Assembly (NCBI RefSeq): GCF_040812015.1
Contig: NZ_JBFNXJ010000007.1
Coordinates: 62,001 to 126,000, forward strand
Source of the DNA: Chitinivorax sp. PXF-14
GTDB taxonomy: Bacteria > Pseudomonadota > Gammaproteobacteria > Burkholderiales > SCOH01
Direction of reading: 5' to 3'
Length of the DNA: 64,000 nucleotides
Below the pieces are notes generated by a model that did no database searches, was not told where the DNA came from, and saw nothing but the letters and a program-made list of their open reading frames with translations. Every line of letters begins with the position of its first letter. Positions within the stretch are counted from its first letter, which is position 1. A program made the position numbers and the translations under genes. Below, piece by piece: positions 7,041 to 17,081 of this stretch.

Positions 7041-10000
7041 ATGAATCCAGCCATCACCCCGGGCCTCATCGTCCTGCACGGCAACCAGCTCGAACTGCTG
7101 CGCGACGCGGTATTCGCCTGGCTCAGGGAGACCCCGCTCGGCCCGCTGGAACAGGAAACCTTCCTAGTGCAATCGAACGGTGTGGCGGAGTGGCTGAAGA
7201 TCGCGCTGGCCGAACGCCAGGGCATCTGCGCGGCGACCAGCGTCGCGCTGCCGGCGCGTTTCCTGTGGGATTGCTACCGCGCGATGTTCGGCCAGGCCGA
7301 GGTGGCGCGCCGCTCGGCCTTCGACAAGGCCGCGCTGAGCTGGCGGCTGATGCGCCTGCTGCCCGACCTGCTCGGCGAGCCCGATTTCGAGCCGTTGCGC
7401 CATTTCCTCGCCGACGGCGAGGCCGAACGCCGGCTGCAGCTGGCCAGCCGCCTGGCCGACCTGCTCGACCAGTACCAGGTCTACCGCGCAGACTGGCTCG
7501 CCGACTGGGCCCAAGGCCGCGACCAGCTCAGGCGCGCACAGGGCGACGTGATCGAGCTGGCGCCCGATCAGCGCTGGCAGGCACGGCTGTGGCGGGCCAT
7601 CCTCGCCAGCATGGACGACGCGGCCCGCGGCAAGGGCCGCGCGCACCTGCACCGCCGCTTCGTCGATGCCATCGAGTGCGGCGAGCAGCCGGTGGCCCCG
7701 CTGCCGCGCCGCGTGGTGCTGTTCGGCATCTCCGCGCTGCCGCACCAGACGCTCGAGGCGCTGGCGGCGCTGGCGCGCCACACCCAGGTCATCCTCGCCG
7801 TGCCCAACCCCTGCCAATACCACTGGGGCGACATCATCGACGGCCGCGAGCTGCTCAGGAGCGAGCGCAGGCGCCAGCAGCTCAAGGGAGGACAGGAGCT
7901 GGCCTGCGTCCCGCTCGAAGCGCTGCACGCAGCGAGCCACCCGCTACTGGCGGGCTGGGGCCGCCAGGGGCGCGATTTCATACGCATGCTCGATGCCTTC
8001 GACGATGCCGAGGCCACGCGCGGGCGCTTCGCCAACCTGCGCATCGACCTGTTCAGCGAAGGCGATGGCGATACGCTGCTGGCGCAAATGCAGGCGGCGA
8101 TACGCGACCTCAGGCCGCTGGCCGAGCACCCGCACGGCGTGCCGGCCACAGCCGACCGCTCGATTGAATTCCACATCGCGCACAGTGCGCAGCGCGAGGT
8201 CGAAATCCTCCACGACCGTCTGCTCGGCCTGCTGGCCGAGCCACAGGCGGCGCCGCTCAAGCCGCGCGACATCGTCGTCATGGTGCCCGACATCGAGTGC
8301 TTCGCGCCGGCCATCCGCGCCGTGTTCGGCCAGTACAGCCGGCACGATGCGCGTTACCTGCCGTTCGAGATCGGCGACGTGCGCGACCGCAGCGTCAACC
8401 CACTGCTGGTTGCACTCGACTGGCTGCTACGGCTGCCGCAGCAACGCTGCCGGCAGAGCGAGGCACGCGATCTGCTCGACGTGCCGGCGCTCGCTGCGCG
8501 CTTCGGCCTCGACGCCGAGGACCTGCCGCTGCTCGGCCAGTGGATCGAGGGTGCCGGCGTGCGCTGGGGCCTCGACCTGGCGCACCGCGAGGGCCTCGGG
8601 CTCGGCGCGGCAGGCGAGCAGAACGCCTGGCTGTTCGGCATCCGCCGCATGCAGCTCGGCTACGCCAGCGGCGGCGAGGCGAGCTTCGCCGGCATCGAGC
8701 CCTATGCCGAGGTGGGTGGTCTCGATGCCGCGCTGGCCGGCTCGCTCGCGCTGTTCGTCGAGGCACTGCTGCGCTGGCGGGCCTTGCTCGCCGAGCCGGC
8801 GTCGCCGGCCACCTGGGGCCTGCGCGCACGCGAGCTGCTGGCGGCGTTTTTCGCGGCCGACGACGAGGCCGACAAGCTCACGCTGGCGCTGCTCGACGGC
8901 GCCCTGCAGCGCTGGCTCGAAGCCTGCGACGACGCCGGCTTCGTCGAGCCGGTGCCGCTCGCGGTGCTGCGCGAGGCCTGGCTCGGCGCGCTCGACGAGC
9001 CCACGCTCAATCACCGCTTCGTGTCGGGCGGCGTCACTTTCTGCACGCTAATGCCGATGCGCGCGATCCCGTTCCGCGTGGTGTGCCTGCTCGGCATGAA
9101 CGATGGCGACTTCCCGCGCCGCGCGCCGCGCGCCGACTTCGACCTGCTGATCCAGCCCGGCCTGGCGCGCCCCGGCGACCGCTCGCGCCGCGACGACGAC
9201 CGCTACCTGATGCTGGAGGCGGTGCTGGCCGCGCGCGACAAGCTCTACCTGAGCTGGGCCGGCCGCAACGAGCGCGACAACAGCGTGCAGCCGCCATCGG
9301 TGCTGCTGTCGCAACTGCGCGACTACCTCGCGGCGGGCTGGCAGCTCGACCTCACCACGCTCACCACCGAGCACCCGCTGCAGCCGTTCAGCCGCCGCTA
9401 TTTCGAACAGGGCGGGTTGACCACCTATGCACGCGAATGGCGCGCCGCCCACGCCGGCCCCGACGCGGCCCCTGCCGCACTGCCGGATGCCGCGCTGGAC
9501 GAGGATTTCCGGCTCACGCTGGGCGAGCTCGCGCAATTCGTCCGCAAGCCGGTGCAGTATTTCTTCCGCCGCCGCCTCGGCGTGGTGTTCGCCGACGATG
9601 CCGTGGCCGGCGAGGACGACGAGCCCTTCGGCCTCGATGCGCTCGAGCACTACCACATGGCCGACACCCTGCTCGACGACAGCGGCGAGCGCGAGACGCC
9701 GGCCGAGATCCCGGCCAGGCTGCGACTGCGCGCCGAACGGCTGCAACGCACGGGCCTGCTGCCGGTCGGCGAGCTCGGCAGCCTGTGGCGCGACGAACTG
9801 GTGCACAGCCTGGCCCCGGTGCGCCAGGCCTGGCTCGCGCTGTGCGAGCGCTTTCCGCTCGAAACCGGCAAGCTGCCGCTGAGCTTCGAACACGCCGGCA
9901 TCACGCTCGACGACTGGCTCGACCGGCTGCATGGCGACGGCCGGCGCAGCGTCTGGCTCGCCCAGACCGCGAGCAAGACGATGAATGGCAAGGACGAACC

Positions 10001-10436
10001 GCGTGCCGACAAGCTCGTCGACAGCTGGCTCAAGCAGCTCGCGAGCGCCGCCGCCGGCCACGACACCGGCGGCTACCTGCTTGGCCGCAACGCCATCATC
10101 GAGATGCAGCCCTTGCCAGCCCCCGAGGCCCGAGCCACGCTCGCCGCGCTGATCGACTGCTGGCGCGAGGGCCTGAGCCGGCCGCTGCCAACCGCGCTCG
10201 CCACCGCACTGGCCGTACTGCGGGACGGCAACGCGCAGGAGGCCTACGACGGCGGTTTCGAGCGCAGTGGCGACGTGGCCGAGCCCTGTCTCGCGCGGCT
10301 GTGGCCCGATTTCGAGGCCTTGAGCGGCGAGCCCGACTGGGAGCCATGGTCGCGCCGGCTCTATGCGCCATTCGCCGACTGGCTCGCACAGGTGAACGTC
10401 GTGGCGATCGCCACCGACGCGGAGGACGAGGCATGA
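7041..10436 (+). CDS. recC: Exodeoxyribonuclease V gamma subunit RecC
   Basis: RecC (1131 residues, near the 1122 of E. coli) is the Chi-recognising subunit of RecBCD, the helicase-nuclease that processes double-strand breaks for RecA-dependent repair and degrades linear foreign DNA. The start has the family stretch LIVLHGNQLELLRDAVFAW followed by QSNGVAEWLKIALAE. The inactive helicase core is visible at VALPARFLWDCYR and in the FCTLMPMRAIPFRVVCLLG segment followed by MNDGDFPR. The inactive nuclease-like C-terminal domain starts near LGELAQFVRKPVQYFFRRRLGV. The stop overlaps the recB start (ATGA), so translation is coupled. E. coli has the protease gene ptrA between recC and recB; here it is absent. 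Confidence 0.97.
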   Translation: MNPAITPGLIVLHGNQLELLRDAVFAWLRETPLGPLEQETFLVQSNGVAEWLKIALAERQGICAATSVALPARFLWDCYRAMFGQAEVARRSAFDKAALSWRLMRLLPDLLGEPDFEPLRHFLADGEAERRLQLASRLADLLDQYQVYRADWLADWAQGRDQLRRAQGDVIELAPDQRWQARLWRAILASMDDAARGKGRAHLHRRFVDAIECGEQPVAPLPRRVVLFGISALPHQTLEALAALARHTQVILAVPNPCQYHWGDIIDGRELLRSERRRQQLKGGQELACVPLEALHAASHPLLAGWGRQGRDFIRMLDAFDDAEATRGRFANLRIDLFSEGDGDTLLAQMQAAIRDLRPLAEHPHGVPATADRSIEFHIAHSAQREVEILHDRLLGLLAEPQAAPLKPRDIVVMVPDIECFAPAIRAVFGQYSRHDARYLPFEIGDVRDRSVNPLLVALDWLLRLPQQRCRQSEARDLLDVPALAARFGLDAEDLPLLGQWIEGAGVRWGLDLAHREGLGLGAAGEQNAWLFGIRRMQLGYASGGEASFAGIEPYAEVGGLDAALAGSLALFVEALLRWRALLAEPASPATWGLRARELLAAFFAADDEADKLTLALLDGALQRWLEACDDAGFVEPVPLAVLREAWLGALDEPTLNHRFVSGGVTFCTLMPMRAIPFRVVCLLGMNDGDFPRRAPRADFDLLIQPGLARPGDRSRRDDDRYLMLEAVLAARDKLYLSWAGRNERDNSVQPPSVLLSQLRDYLAAGWQLDLTTLTTEHPLQPFSRRYFEQGGLTTYAREWRAAHAGPDAAPAALPDAALDEDFRLTLGELAQFVRKPVQYFFRRRLGVVFADDAVAGEDDEPFGLDALEHYHMADTLLDDSGERETPAEIPARLRLRAERLQRTGLLPVGELGSLWRDELVHSLAPVRQAWLALCERFPLETGKLPLSFEHAGITLDDWLDRLHGDGRRSVWLAQTASKTMNGKDEPRADKLVDSWLKQLASAAAGHDTGGYLLGRNAIIEMQPLPAPEARATLAALIDCWREGLSRPLPTALATALAVLRDGNAQEAYDGGFERSGDVAEPCLARLWPDFEALSGEPDWEPWSRRLYAPFADWLAQVNVVAIATDAEDEA

Positions 10437-13400
10437 GCCATATTCTTGAACCGCTGGTGTTCCCTCTGCACGGCTCGCGTCTGATCGAGGCCAGCGCCGG
10501 CACCGGCAAGACCTGGACCATCGCGGCGCTCTACCTGCGCCTGGTACTGGGCCATGGCGACGAGCAGGCGTTCGCGCGGCCGCTGCTGCCGGCGGACATC
10601 CTCGTCATGACCTTTACCCGCGCCGCCACGCGCGAGCTGTCCGACCGCATCCGCGCCCGCCTGGTCGAGGCGGCGAAGTGCTTTCGCGGCGAGGCGCAGG
10701 CCGAGGGCGACGCCTTCCTGGCCGCGCTGATCGACGCCTACCCGCCCGGCACGCCCCGGCTGCAGGCCGCCTACCGCCTGACGCTGGCGGCCGAGGCGAT
10801 GGACGACGCGGCCATCTTCACGATCGATGCCTGGTGCCAGCGCATGCTGCGCGAACACGCCTTCGACAGCGGCAACCTGTTCGACGAAGCGCTGCTGAGC
10901 GACCAGACCGCACTGTTCGACGATGCCGTGCGCGACTACTGGCGCCAGCAGGTGTACCGTCTCGACGGCCCGGCACTGGCGGCGCTGCTGCAATGCTGGT
11001 CCGATCTCGGCGCGCTCGCGCAGGCCACGCGCCATCTGGTGAACCACGCGGGGGAACTGGCGCCGCCGGAGATGCCGCTCGCACCGCTGATCAACGGCTT
11101 CCGGCGCGAGCAGCAGGCCGCGCTCGCGCAGCTCAAGCACGGCTGGGTCGAGCGCGCCGGACGCATGCAGGCATGGCTCACCGCACAGCTGGCGGACAAC
11201 CCGAAATGCTTCAACGGCACCAAGCTCAAGCTGGAGCGCGCGCTGGGCTGGTTCGACGCGCTACGCAGCTGGGCCGCCGACCCCGCCCAAACCCGGCCCG
11301 AACTGAACGACACCGCCTGGAACCGCCTCGCCCCGGACGGCCTGCTGGACGCCTGCAGCAAGGGCGTCAGCCTCGCCGTGCCGGCCGATTTCGACGCGGT
11401 ATCTACGCTGCAGGCAGCGCTGGCGGCGCTGCCTGAGCTCAAGCCGCTGCTGCTCGCCCACGCCAGTCACCGCATTGCCGCGCGCATGGCGGAACTCAAA
11501 CGCTGGGGCCGGCAATTCGGCTTCGCCGACATGCTCGAGCGGCTGCGCGCGGCGCTTGAAGGGCCGCACGGCGCAGCCCTGCGCACGCGCATCGTGGGCC
11601 AGTTCCCGGTCGCGCTGATCGACGAGTTCCAGGACACCTCGCCGGCACAATACCGCCTGTTCGACCTGCTCTACCGCGTCGCCGACAACGAGCCAGCCCA
11701 CGCGCTGCTGCTGATCGGCGACCCCAAGCAGTCGATCTACGGCTTCCGCGGCGCCGACATCCACAGCTATCTCGCCGCGCGCCGGGCTACCAGCGGGCGG
11801 CACTATGTGCTCGACACCAATTTCCGCTCGACCGGGCCGCTGGTCGCGGCGGTGAACCGCGTGTTCCTCCATGCGGAGGGTGCCGACGGGCGGCCGGGCC
11901 ACGCGGCGGGCGCCTTCCGTTTCCGCCGCGACGGCGACAACCCGCTGCCCTACGAGGCGGTGCAGGCACGCGGCCGCGCCGAGCGGCTGTGCGATGGCCA
12001 GGGCGAGCAGCCGGCGCTGACGCTGTGGCAGGCGCCGGCCGACGACCTCAAGGCCGATGACTACCGCCGGCTGTTCGCCGCGCGCTGCGCCGAGCACATC
12101 GTGCAGCAGCTCAACGATGCGGCCGTCGGTTTCCGCCGCGACGCGCCCGACGCAGCTTTCACGCGCCTCAAGCCGGCCGACATCGCGGTGCTCGTGCGCG
12201 ACCGCAACGAGGCCCAGGCGGTGCGCCGGGCGCTGCAGCAGCGCGGCGTGGCGAGCGTCTACCTGTCGGACAAGGAATCGGTGATGGAAGGCCAGGAGGC
12301 CGCCGACCTGCTGCGCTGGCTGCAGGCGGTCGCAAACCCGCTCGATGGCCGTCTGGCGCGCGCCGCCTTCGCCACGCCGAGCGCGGACCTGCCCTTGCCC
12401 ACGCTGGCCGCGCTGGCGAGCGACGATCACGCCTGGGAAGCACGCGTCGAGCAACTGAAGGCGCTGCACCTGAGCTGGCAACGCCAGGGCGTGCTGGCCA
12501 TGCTGCGCCGGCTGATCCACGAGCTCGACCTGCCGGCGCGGCTGCTCGCCACGCCGGGCGGCGAGCGCCGCCTGACCAACCTGCTGCACCTGGCCGAGCT
12601 GTTGCAGGGCGCGAGCCAGCAGCTCGACGGCGAGCAGGCGCTGATCCGCTGGCTCGCCGAGCAGATCGAGAGCGGCGGCGAGGCCGGCGACGAGCGCATC
12701 CTGCGGCTCGAAAGCGATGCCGAGCTGGTCAAGGTGATCACCGTGCACAAGTCCAAGGGGCTCGAATACCCGCTGGTCTACCTGCCCTTCGCGGTGACGG
12801 CGCGCCCGGTCGAGCGCCGCAATCGCAGCTTCGTCGATTATGTCGATGCCACGGGTCAGCGCCGGCTCGATCTGGCGCTGTCGGAGCCGGCCATGGCGGC
12901 GGCCGAATCGGCACGCCTGGCGGAAGACCTACGGCTGCTCTACGTGGCGCTGACGCGGCCGCGCCATGCGCTGTGGCTGGGCATCGCCGCGCTGCCCGCG
13001 CGCAGGAAGGGCGAAAACCGCCTGCACGAATCGGCTCTCGGCTATCTGCTGACCGGCGGCGCCGCGCTGGCGGCCGGCCAGCTGGCCGCCGCGCTCGATG
13101 CCTTGCGCGGCGGCAATCCGCATATCGCGATCGAGACGGTGAGCCGCGATGTCGGCCACACCATGCTGTCGCGTATCGAGGCACGCCCGCCGCTGATCGA
13201 CGCGCCGGTGTACCGCGCCGATTTCGAACGCGACTGGGGCATCGGCAGCTTCAGCGCGCTGACCCGCGCCATGGCCACGCCTGTCCACGCCCTCCCGGTG
13301 CCGATCCACGCGCTGCAGCAAAAGCTCATGGATGCGGAGATCGCCACGCCGGCGCCCACCGCCGACGAGGCGCCGTGGCACCGCTTCCCGCGCGGCGCCC

Positions 13401-14098
13401 TGCCCGGCAACTTCCTGCACGAGCAGCTCGAATGGCTGGGCCACGAAGGCTTCGCCAGCGTCCACGCGCCAGCTTTCGACGTGCGTCTCGCGGCCCGCTG
13501 CGAGCGCGCCGGCTGGGAACACCGCCAGGAGGACGTGATCGCCTGGATCAAACAGGTAGCGGTGACACCGCTGCCGCCGCTCGGTGCGGCGCTCAGCGAC
13601 ATCCGCCACGCCGTGCCCGAGATGGAGTTCTGGTTCCCGGCCGATGGTCTCGATGCTGCCGAGCTCGATCGCCTGTGCCACGGCAAGCTGCTCGACGGGC
13701 GGCGCCGGCCCGCGCTGCCCGTGCGCAAGCTGCAGGGCATGCTCAAGGGCTACATCGACCTCGTGTTCGAGCACGAGGGCCGCTACTGGGTCATCGACTA
13801 CAAGTCGAACGCGCTCGGCGCCGGCGATGCCGACTATCACGCTTCGGCGCTGGCCGACGCCATGGCGGCCCACCGCTACGAAGTGCAGGGCGCCCTCTAC
13901 CTGCTGGCGCTGCACCGGTTGCTGAAAAACCGCCTCGGCGCACACTATGACCCGGCGCGGCAGCTCGGCGGCGCGATGTTCCTGTTCCTGCGCGGCATCG
14001 CCGGGCCCACGCACGGCTGCCACCTGCTGCCGGCCGACACGGCGCTGCTCGATGCACTCGACAGCCTGATGGGCGATGCGACGGAGGCCACGGCATGA
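10433..14098 (+). CDS. recB: Exodeoxyribonuclease V beta subunit RecB
   Basis: RecB (1221 residues) is the 3'-5' SF1 helicase and the single nuclease of the RecBCD complex. Walker A is EASAGTGKTWTIAALYLRL near residue 15. Walker B and motif II are ALIDEFQDTSPAQYRLFDLL, motif V/VI regions are TVHKSKGLEYPLVYLP and LLYVALTRPRHALWL, and the C-terminal nuclease domain has the metal site in GYIDLVFEHEGRYWVIDYKS (Asp and the Asp-x-Lys pair). All expected residues are present. The start at 10433 overlaps the recC stop; the same frame is open for 2.1 kb upstream but that part lies across recC and is not coding. The stop overlaps the recD start in another ATGA. Confidence 0.97.
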   Translation: MSHILEPLVFPLHGSRLIEASAGTGKTWTIAALYLRLVLGHGDEQAFARPLLPADILVMTFTRAATRELSDRIRARLVEAAKCFRGEAQAEGDAFLAALIDAYPPGTPRLQAAYRLTLAAEAMDDAAIFTIDAWCQRMLREHAFDSGNLFDEALLSDQTALFDDAVRDYWRQQVYRLDGPALAALLQCWSDLGALAQATRHLVNHAGELAPPEMPLAPLINGFRREQQAALAQLKHGWVERAGRMQAWLTAQLADNPKCFNGTKLKLERALGWFDALRSWAADPAQTRPELNDTAWNRLAPDGLLDACSKGVSLAVPADFDAVSTLQAALAALPELKPLLLAHASHRIAARMAELKRWGRQFGFADMLERLRAALEGPHGAALRTRIVGQFPVALIDEFQDTSPAQYRLFDLLYRVADNEPAHALLLIGDPKQSIYGFRGADIHSYLAARRATSGRHYVLDTNFRSTGPLVAAVNRVFLHAEGADGRPGHAAGAFRFRRDGDNPLPYEAVQARGRAERLCDGQGEQPALTLWQAPADDLKADDYRRLFAARCAEHIVQQLNDAAVGFRRDAPDAAFTRLKPADIAVLVRDRNEAQAVRRALQQRGVASVYLSDKESVMEGQEAADLLRWLQAVANPLDGRLARAAFATPSADLPLPTLAALASDDHAWEARVEQLKALHLSWQRQGVLAMLRRLIHELDLPARLLATPGGERRLTNLLHLAELLQGASQQLDGEQALIRWLAEQIESGGEAGDERILRLESDAELVKVITVHKSKGLEYPLVYLPFAVTARPVERRNRSFVDYVDATGQRRLDLALSEPAMAAAESARLAEDLRLLYVALTRPRHALWLGIAALPARRKGENRLHESALGYLLTGGAALAAGQLAAALDALRGGNPHIAIETVSRDVGHTMLSRIEARPPLIDAPVYRADFERDWGIGSFSALTRAMATPVHALPVPIHALQQKLMDAEIATPAPTADEAPWHRFPRGALPGNFLHEQLEWLGHEGFASVHAPAFDVRLAARCERAGWEHRQEDVIAWIKQVAVTPLPPLGAALSDIRHAVPEMEFWFPADGLDAAELDRLCHGKLLDGRRRPALPVRKLQGMLKGYIDLVFEHEGRYWVIDYKSNALGAGDADYHASALADAMAAHRYEVQGALYLLALHRLLKNRLGAHYDPARQLGGAMFLFLRGIAGPTHGCHLLPADTALLDALDSLMGDATEATA

Positions 14099-16026
14099 AC
14101 ACCACGCTGCTCGACCATCTCGACACTCTGGCCGAAACAGGCCAACTGCGCCGCCTCGGTGCCGCGTTCGCGCGCTTTGTCGCCTCGCTCGGCGAGGCGG
14201 GCCCACCGCTGATCGTCGCCAGCGCCCTGCTGTCCGAGCTTGAAGGGCGCGGCCACAGCTGCCTGCAGCTCGATGAACTGGCCCGCGAGCCCGGCACGCT
14301 GCTCGGCTGGCCGCCGGAGACCTGGCAGGACCTGGCCGCCAGCGCCGGGCCGCTGCCTGACGATGTCGACGGCTGGCGCCGTGCGCTCGCCGTCTGCACG
14401 CAGGTGTGGAACTGCGATCTCGCCGACTGCGCGCAACCGCTCGTGCTCGACGGCCAGCGCCTCTACCTGCGCCGCTACTGGCGCGACGAGACGCGGGTGG
14501 CGCGGGCGGTGCGCGAGCGGGCGGCGATGGCACGCGAGGTGGATACGGCGGCCATCCAGCACTGGCTCGGCCGCCTGTTCGATACCGGCGACGACCGGCC
14601 GGACTGGCAGCAGGTCGCCTGTGCCGTCGCGGTGCGCGCCGGTTTCTCGGTGATCACGGGCGGCCCCGGCACCGGCAAGACCTACACCGTGGCGCGCCTG
14701 CTGGCGCTGCTGTTCGCGCTCGCCGACGAGCCAGGCCGCCTGCGCATCGCACTCGCGGCGCCAACGGGCAAGGCGGCGGCGCGCCTCAAGCAGGCGATCG
14801 ACCAGGCGCTGACGGCGCTGGCCGGCAAGGTCGGCACGGCCCTGCCGCTGGCCGCGCTGATGGCGCGCATGGGTGCGGCGCGCACGCTGCACAGCCTGCT
14901 CGGCGCGCGGCCCGACACGCGGGCCTTCCGCCACCACGCGGGCAACCCGCTCGACGTCGATGTGCTGATCGTCGATGAGGCCTCGATGGTGCATCTCGAA
15001 ATGATGGCCTCGCTGCTCGACGCGCTGCCACCGCAGGCCATGCTGATCCTGCTCGGCGACAAGGACCAGCTCGCCTCGGTCGAGGCCGGCGCGGTGCTCG
15101 GCGACCTGTGCCGCGACGCCGAGACCGGTGCCTACGATGCGGATACCGCAGCGTTTGTCGCCAACGTCACCGGCCATGCGCTGCCCGACGCCTTTCTCGG
15201 CCATGGTGGCGCACTCGCCCGGCAGACCGTGATGCTGCGCAAGAGCCGCCGCTTCGGCGGGCCGATCGGCGCGCTCGCGCTGGCCGTCAATGCCGGCGAC
15301 CCGGTGGCGGCGGAGGCCTGCCTGCGTGCCGGCGCCGACCCGGCCCTGGCCTGGCATGCCGGCACCCACCAGGCCGCGCTGCTCGATCTCGCGCTGGCCG
15401 GCCGGCCCGGCGCCGAGGGCGGCTACCGCGCCTACCTGTCGCTGCTCGGCCAGCCGCCGGCCGACGCCACCGCGCACGAAGACTGGGTGCGCCAGGTGCT
15501 GCTGGCCTTCGAGCGCTTCCGCATCCTGTGCGCAGTGCGCGAGGGCGAGTGGGGGGTGAGCGGGCTCAACCAGGCGATCGAGCAGCATCTCGACGCACAG
15601 GGGCTGATCCGCCGCCGCGGCGAGTGGTATGTGGGGCGGCCGGTGATGGTGACGCGCAACGACTACGGGCTCGGCGTGTTCAACGGCGATATCGGCATCA
15701 CGCTGGCCGACCCGCAGCGGCCCGATGCGCTGCGCGTGTACTTCCTCGAGGGCGAGGCGGTGCGCTCGGTGCTGTCGACGCGCCTGCGCGATGTCGAGAC
15801 GGCCTACGCGATGACGGTGCACAAGTCGCAGGGCTCCGAGTTCCTGCACACGGTGCTGGTGTTGCCGCCCGAGCCGGTGCCGGTACTCGCGCGCGAACTG
15901 GTCTACACCGGCATCACGCGTGCGCGCGAGCGTTTCACGCTGGTATCGCCCGAGCCGTCGGTGCTGCGCATCGCCATCGAGAAACGCACGCGCCGCGCCA
16001 GCGGCCTGCGCGACCGGCTGGCCTGA
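14095..16026 (+). CDS. recD: Exodeoxyribonuclease V alpha subunit RecD
   Basis: RecD (643 residues) is the 5'-3' SF1 helicase of RecBCD, which loads on the opposite strand to RecB and regulates nuclease activity at Chi. Walker A is GGPGTGKT at residues 189-196. Motif II is VLIVDEASMVHLEMMASLLD, followed by LLGDKDQLASVEAGAVLGDL. The SH3-inserted 2B part is followed by AMTVHKSQGSEFLHTVLVLP and LVYTGITRARERFTLV, standard motifs V and VI. The N-terminal domain (1-170) that contacts RecC is present. It is the last gene of the recC-recB-recD operon and converges on the acyltransferase gene, with only seven bases between the stops and no obvious terminator. Confidence 0.97.
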   Translation: MNTTLLDHLDTLAETGQLRRLGAAFARFVASLGEAGPPLIVASALLSELEGRGHSCLQLDELAREPGTLLGWPPETWQDLAASAGPLPDDVDGWRRALAVCTQVWNCDLADCAQPLVLDGQRLYLRRYWRDETRVARAVRERAAMAREVDTAAIQHWLGRLFDTGDDRPDWQQVACAVAVRAGFSVITGGPGTGKTYTVARLLALLFALADEPGRLRIALAAPTGKAAARLKQAIDQALTALAGKVGTALPLAALMARMGAARTLHSLLGARPDTRAFRHHAGNPLDVDVLIVDEASMVHLEMMASLLDALPPQAMLILLGDKDQLASVEAGAVLGDLCRDAETGAYDADTAAFVANVTGHALPDAFLGHGGALARQTVMLRKSRRFGGPIGALALAVNAGDPVAAEACLRAGADPALAWHAGTHQAALLDLALAGRPGAEGGYRAYLSLLGQPPADATAHEDWVRQVLLAFERFRILCAVREGEWGVSGLNQAIEQHLDAQGLIRRRGEWYVGRPVMVTRNDYGLGVFNGDIGITLADPQRPDALRVYFLEGEAVRSVLSTRLRDVETAYAMTVHKSQGSEFLHTVLVLPPEPVPVLARELVYTGITRARERFTLVSPEPSVLRIAIEKRTRRASGLRDRLA

Positions 16027-16033
16027 GCCGCTT

Positions 16034-16987
16034 CTAGGCCTTGCCGACTGCCGCGCGCGGCGCGCCGAATGTCGGCAGCCGCTCCGCCAGCTTGCGCGTC
16101 ACCAGCGAGATGGCGAGGATCAGCAGCAGCGAGACGGCGAAATCGACGGCCAGCCAGCCCGTCGGGTGGATGAAGAAATGCGTGTGCAAGATGTAGATTT
16201 CCAGCACGCAGGCGGCAAACGGCTTGAACGGCGCGTGCACCCAGGCCGGCAGGTGCAGCCGCAACAGGCCCTGGATCACGAACAGCGCCAGCGCCGAAAT
16301 CGCGACGAGCGAGGTCACCGGCGCGCCGAAGCCAAAACGCGCGATGGCGGCGGCCACGGCCAGTGCCACGAACAACAGCACGCTGTGGCGCACCGACGCC
16401 TGCCAGCGCTGGTTCACATAAGCCACACCGAAACAGAACGAGAACGCCGTCAGCCACAGCATGTGGCCGTAGCGGATGCGGTCGGACAGCACGAAGGCCG
16501 CCAGCAACAAGGCGAAGGTCGCCACGGTGCCGCCCGCACCGGGCCGCAGCAAGCGCGCCAGCAGCGGGTAGGCGATGTAGAACAGCAACAGCAGCGTGAA
16601 ATACCATAGGCCACCGCCGAAGGGGCTCGGGTTGGGCAGGTAGAACCAGCTGAGAAAGCCGCTGAGCCCGGTCACGCCGAGCAGCGACTGCCAGCTGAAG
16701 ATGCCTGCCCGCCCCTGCACCAGGAACAGCACCAGCAGCAGCAGATTGATCGCCAGCAGATCGGGCCCGAGCCGGCTCAGCTTGTTGCCGATGAAGCGGC
16801 CGGCGGCCGGCGTGGCGCCGTAGATATGGGCGGTGAAATAGCCCGAGGCAAAACCGAACAGGCACAGCGCGGCCGACACGACGATCCAGAACGCCGACGG
16901 CGGAAAGAAATGGCCGGCAGCAACGATGAGGATGGATGCGACCTTGGCGCTCTCGAAGTTGCGGCTGACATCCTGCGAAAACGCCAT
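16034..16987 (-). CDS. Acyltransferase-3 family membrane protein
   Basis: A 317-residue polytopic protein with about ten hydrophobic segments, of the OafA/acyltransferase-3 type, which moves acetyl or other acyl groups onto surface glycans across the inner membrane. Helix 1 (SAKVASILIVAAGHFFPPSAFW) contains the His expected early in the family, and the SGFLSWFYLPNPSPFGGGLWYF segment matches the loop before helix 5. The extreme C-terminus is short and soluble. The ATG at 16985-16987 was chosen because AAGGAG lies about ten bases upstream; a GTG at 17014 would place that site inside the gene. The start is 94 bp past the stop of the response-regulator/EAL gene, so it may be read with the chemosensory operon. 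The acceptor glycan is unknown. Confidence 0.7.
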   Translation of the reverse strand: MAFSQDVSRNFESAKVASILIVAAGHFFPPSAFWIVVSAALCLFGFASGYFTAHIYGATPAAGRFIGNKLSRLGPDLLAINLLLLVLFLVQGRAGIFSWQSLLGVTGLSGFLSWFYLPNPSPFGGGLWYFTLLLLFYIAYPLLARLLRPGAGGTVATFALLLAAFVLSDRIRYGHMLWLTAFSFCFGVAYVNQRWQASVRHSVLLFVALAVAAAIARFGFGAPVTSLVAISALALFVIQGLLRLHLPAWVHAPFKPFAACVLEIYILHTHFFIHPTGWLAVDFAVSLLLILAISLVTRKLAERLPTFGAPRAAVGKA

Positions 16988-17081
16988 GAAATCTCGACTC
17001 CTTGCCTGGAACACGCGGCGGACATGCCTGCGTCATCGCCAGTGTCGCAGATTTTGCCGGGCAGGGGCAGTCGCGTCGGCG

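Noticed and set aside
5353-7044. 563-codon plus-strand frame opposite the S8 protease gene
   Set aside because: It is the antisense shadow of a GC-rich gene; it has no family likeness and no ribosome binding site.
8297-10432. Open frame extending recB upstream by 2.1 kb
   Set aside because: It lies entirely across recC in another frame; the RecB family start is at 10433 and overlaps the recC stop in the usual ATGA.
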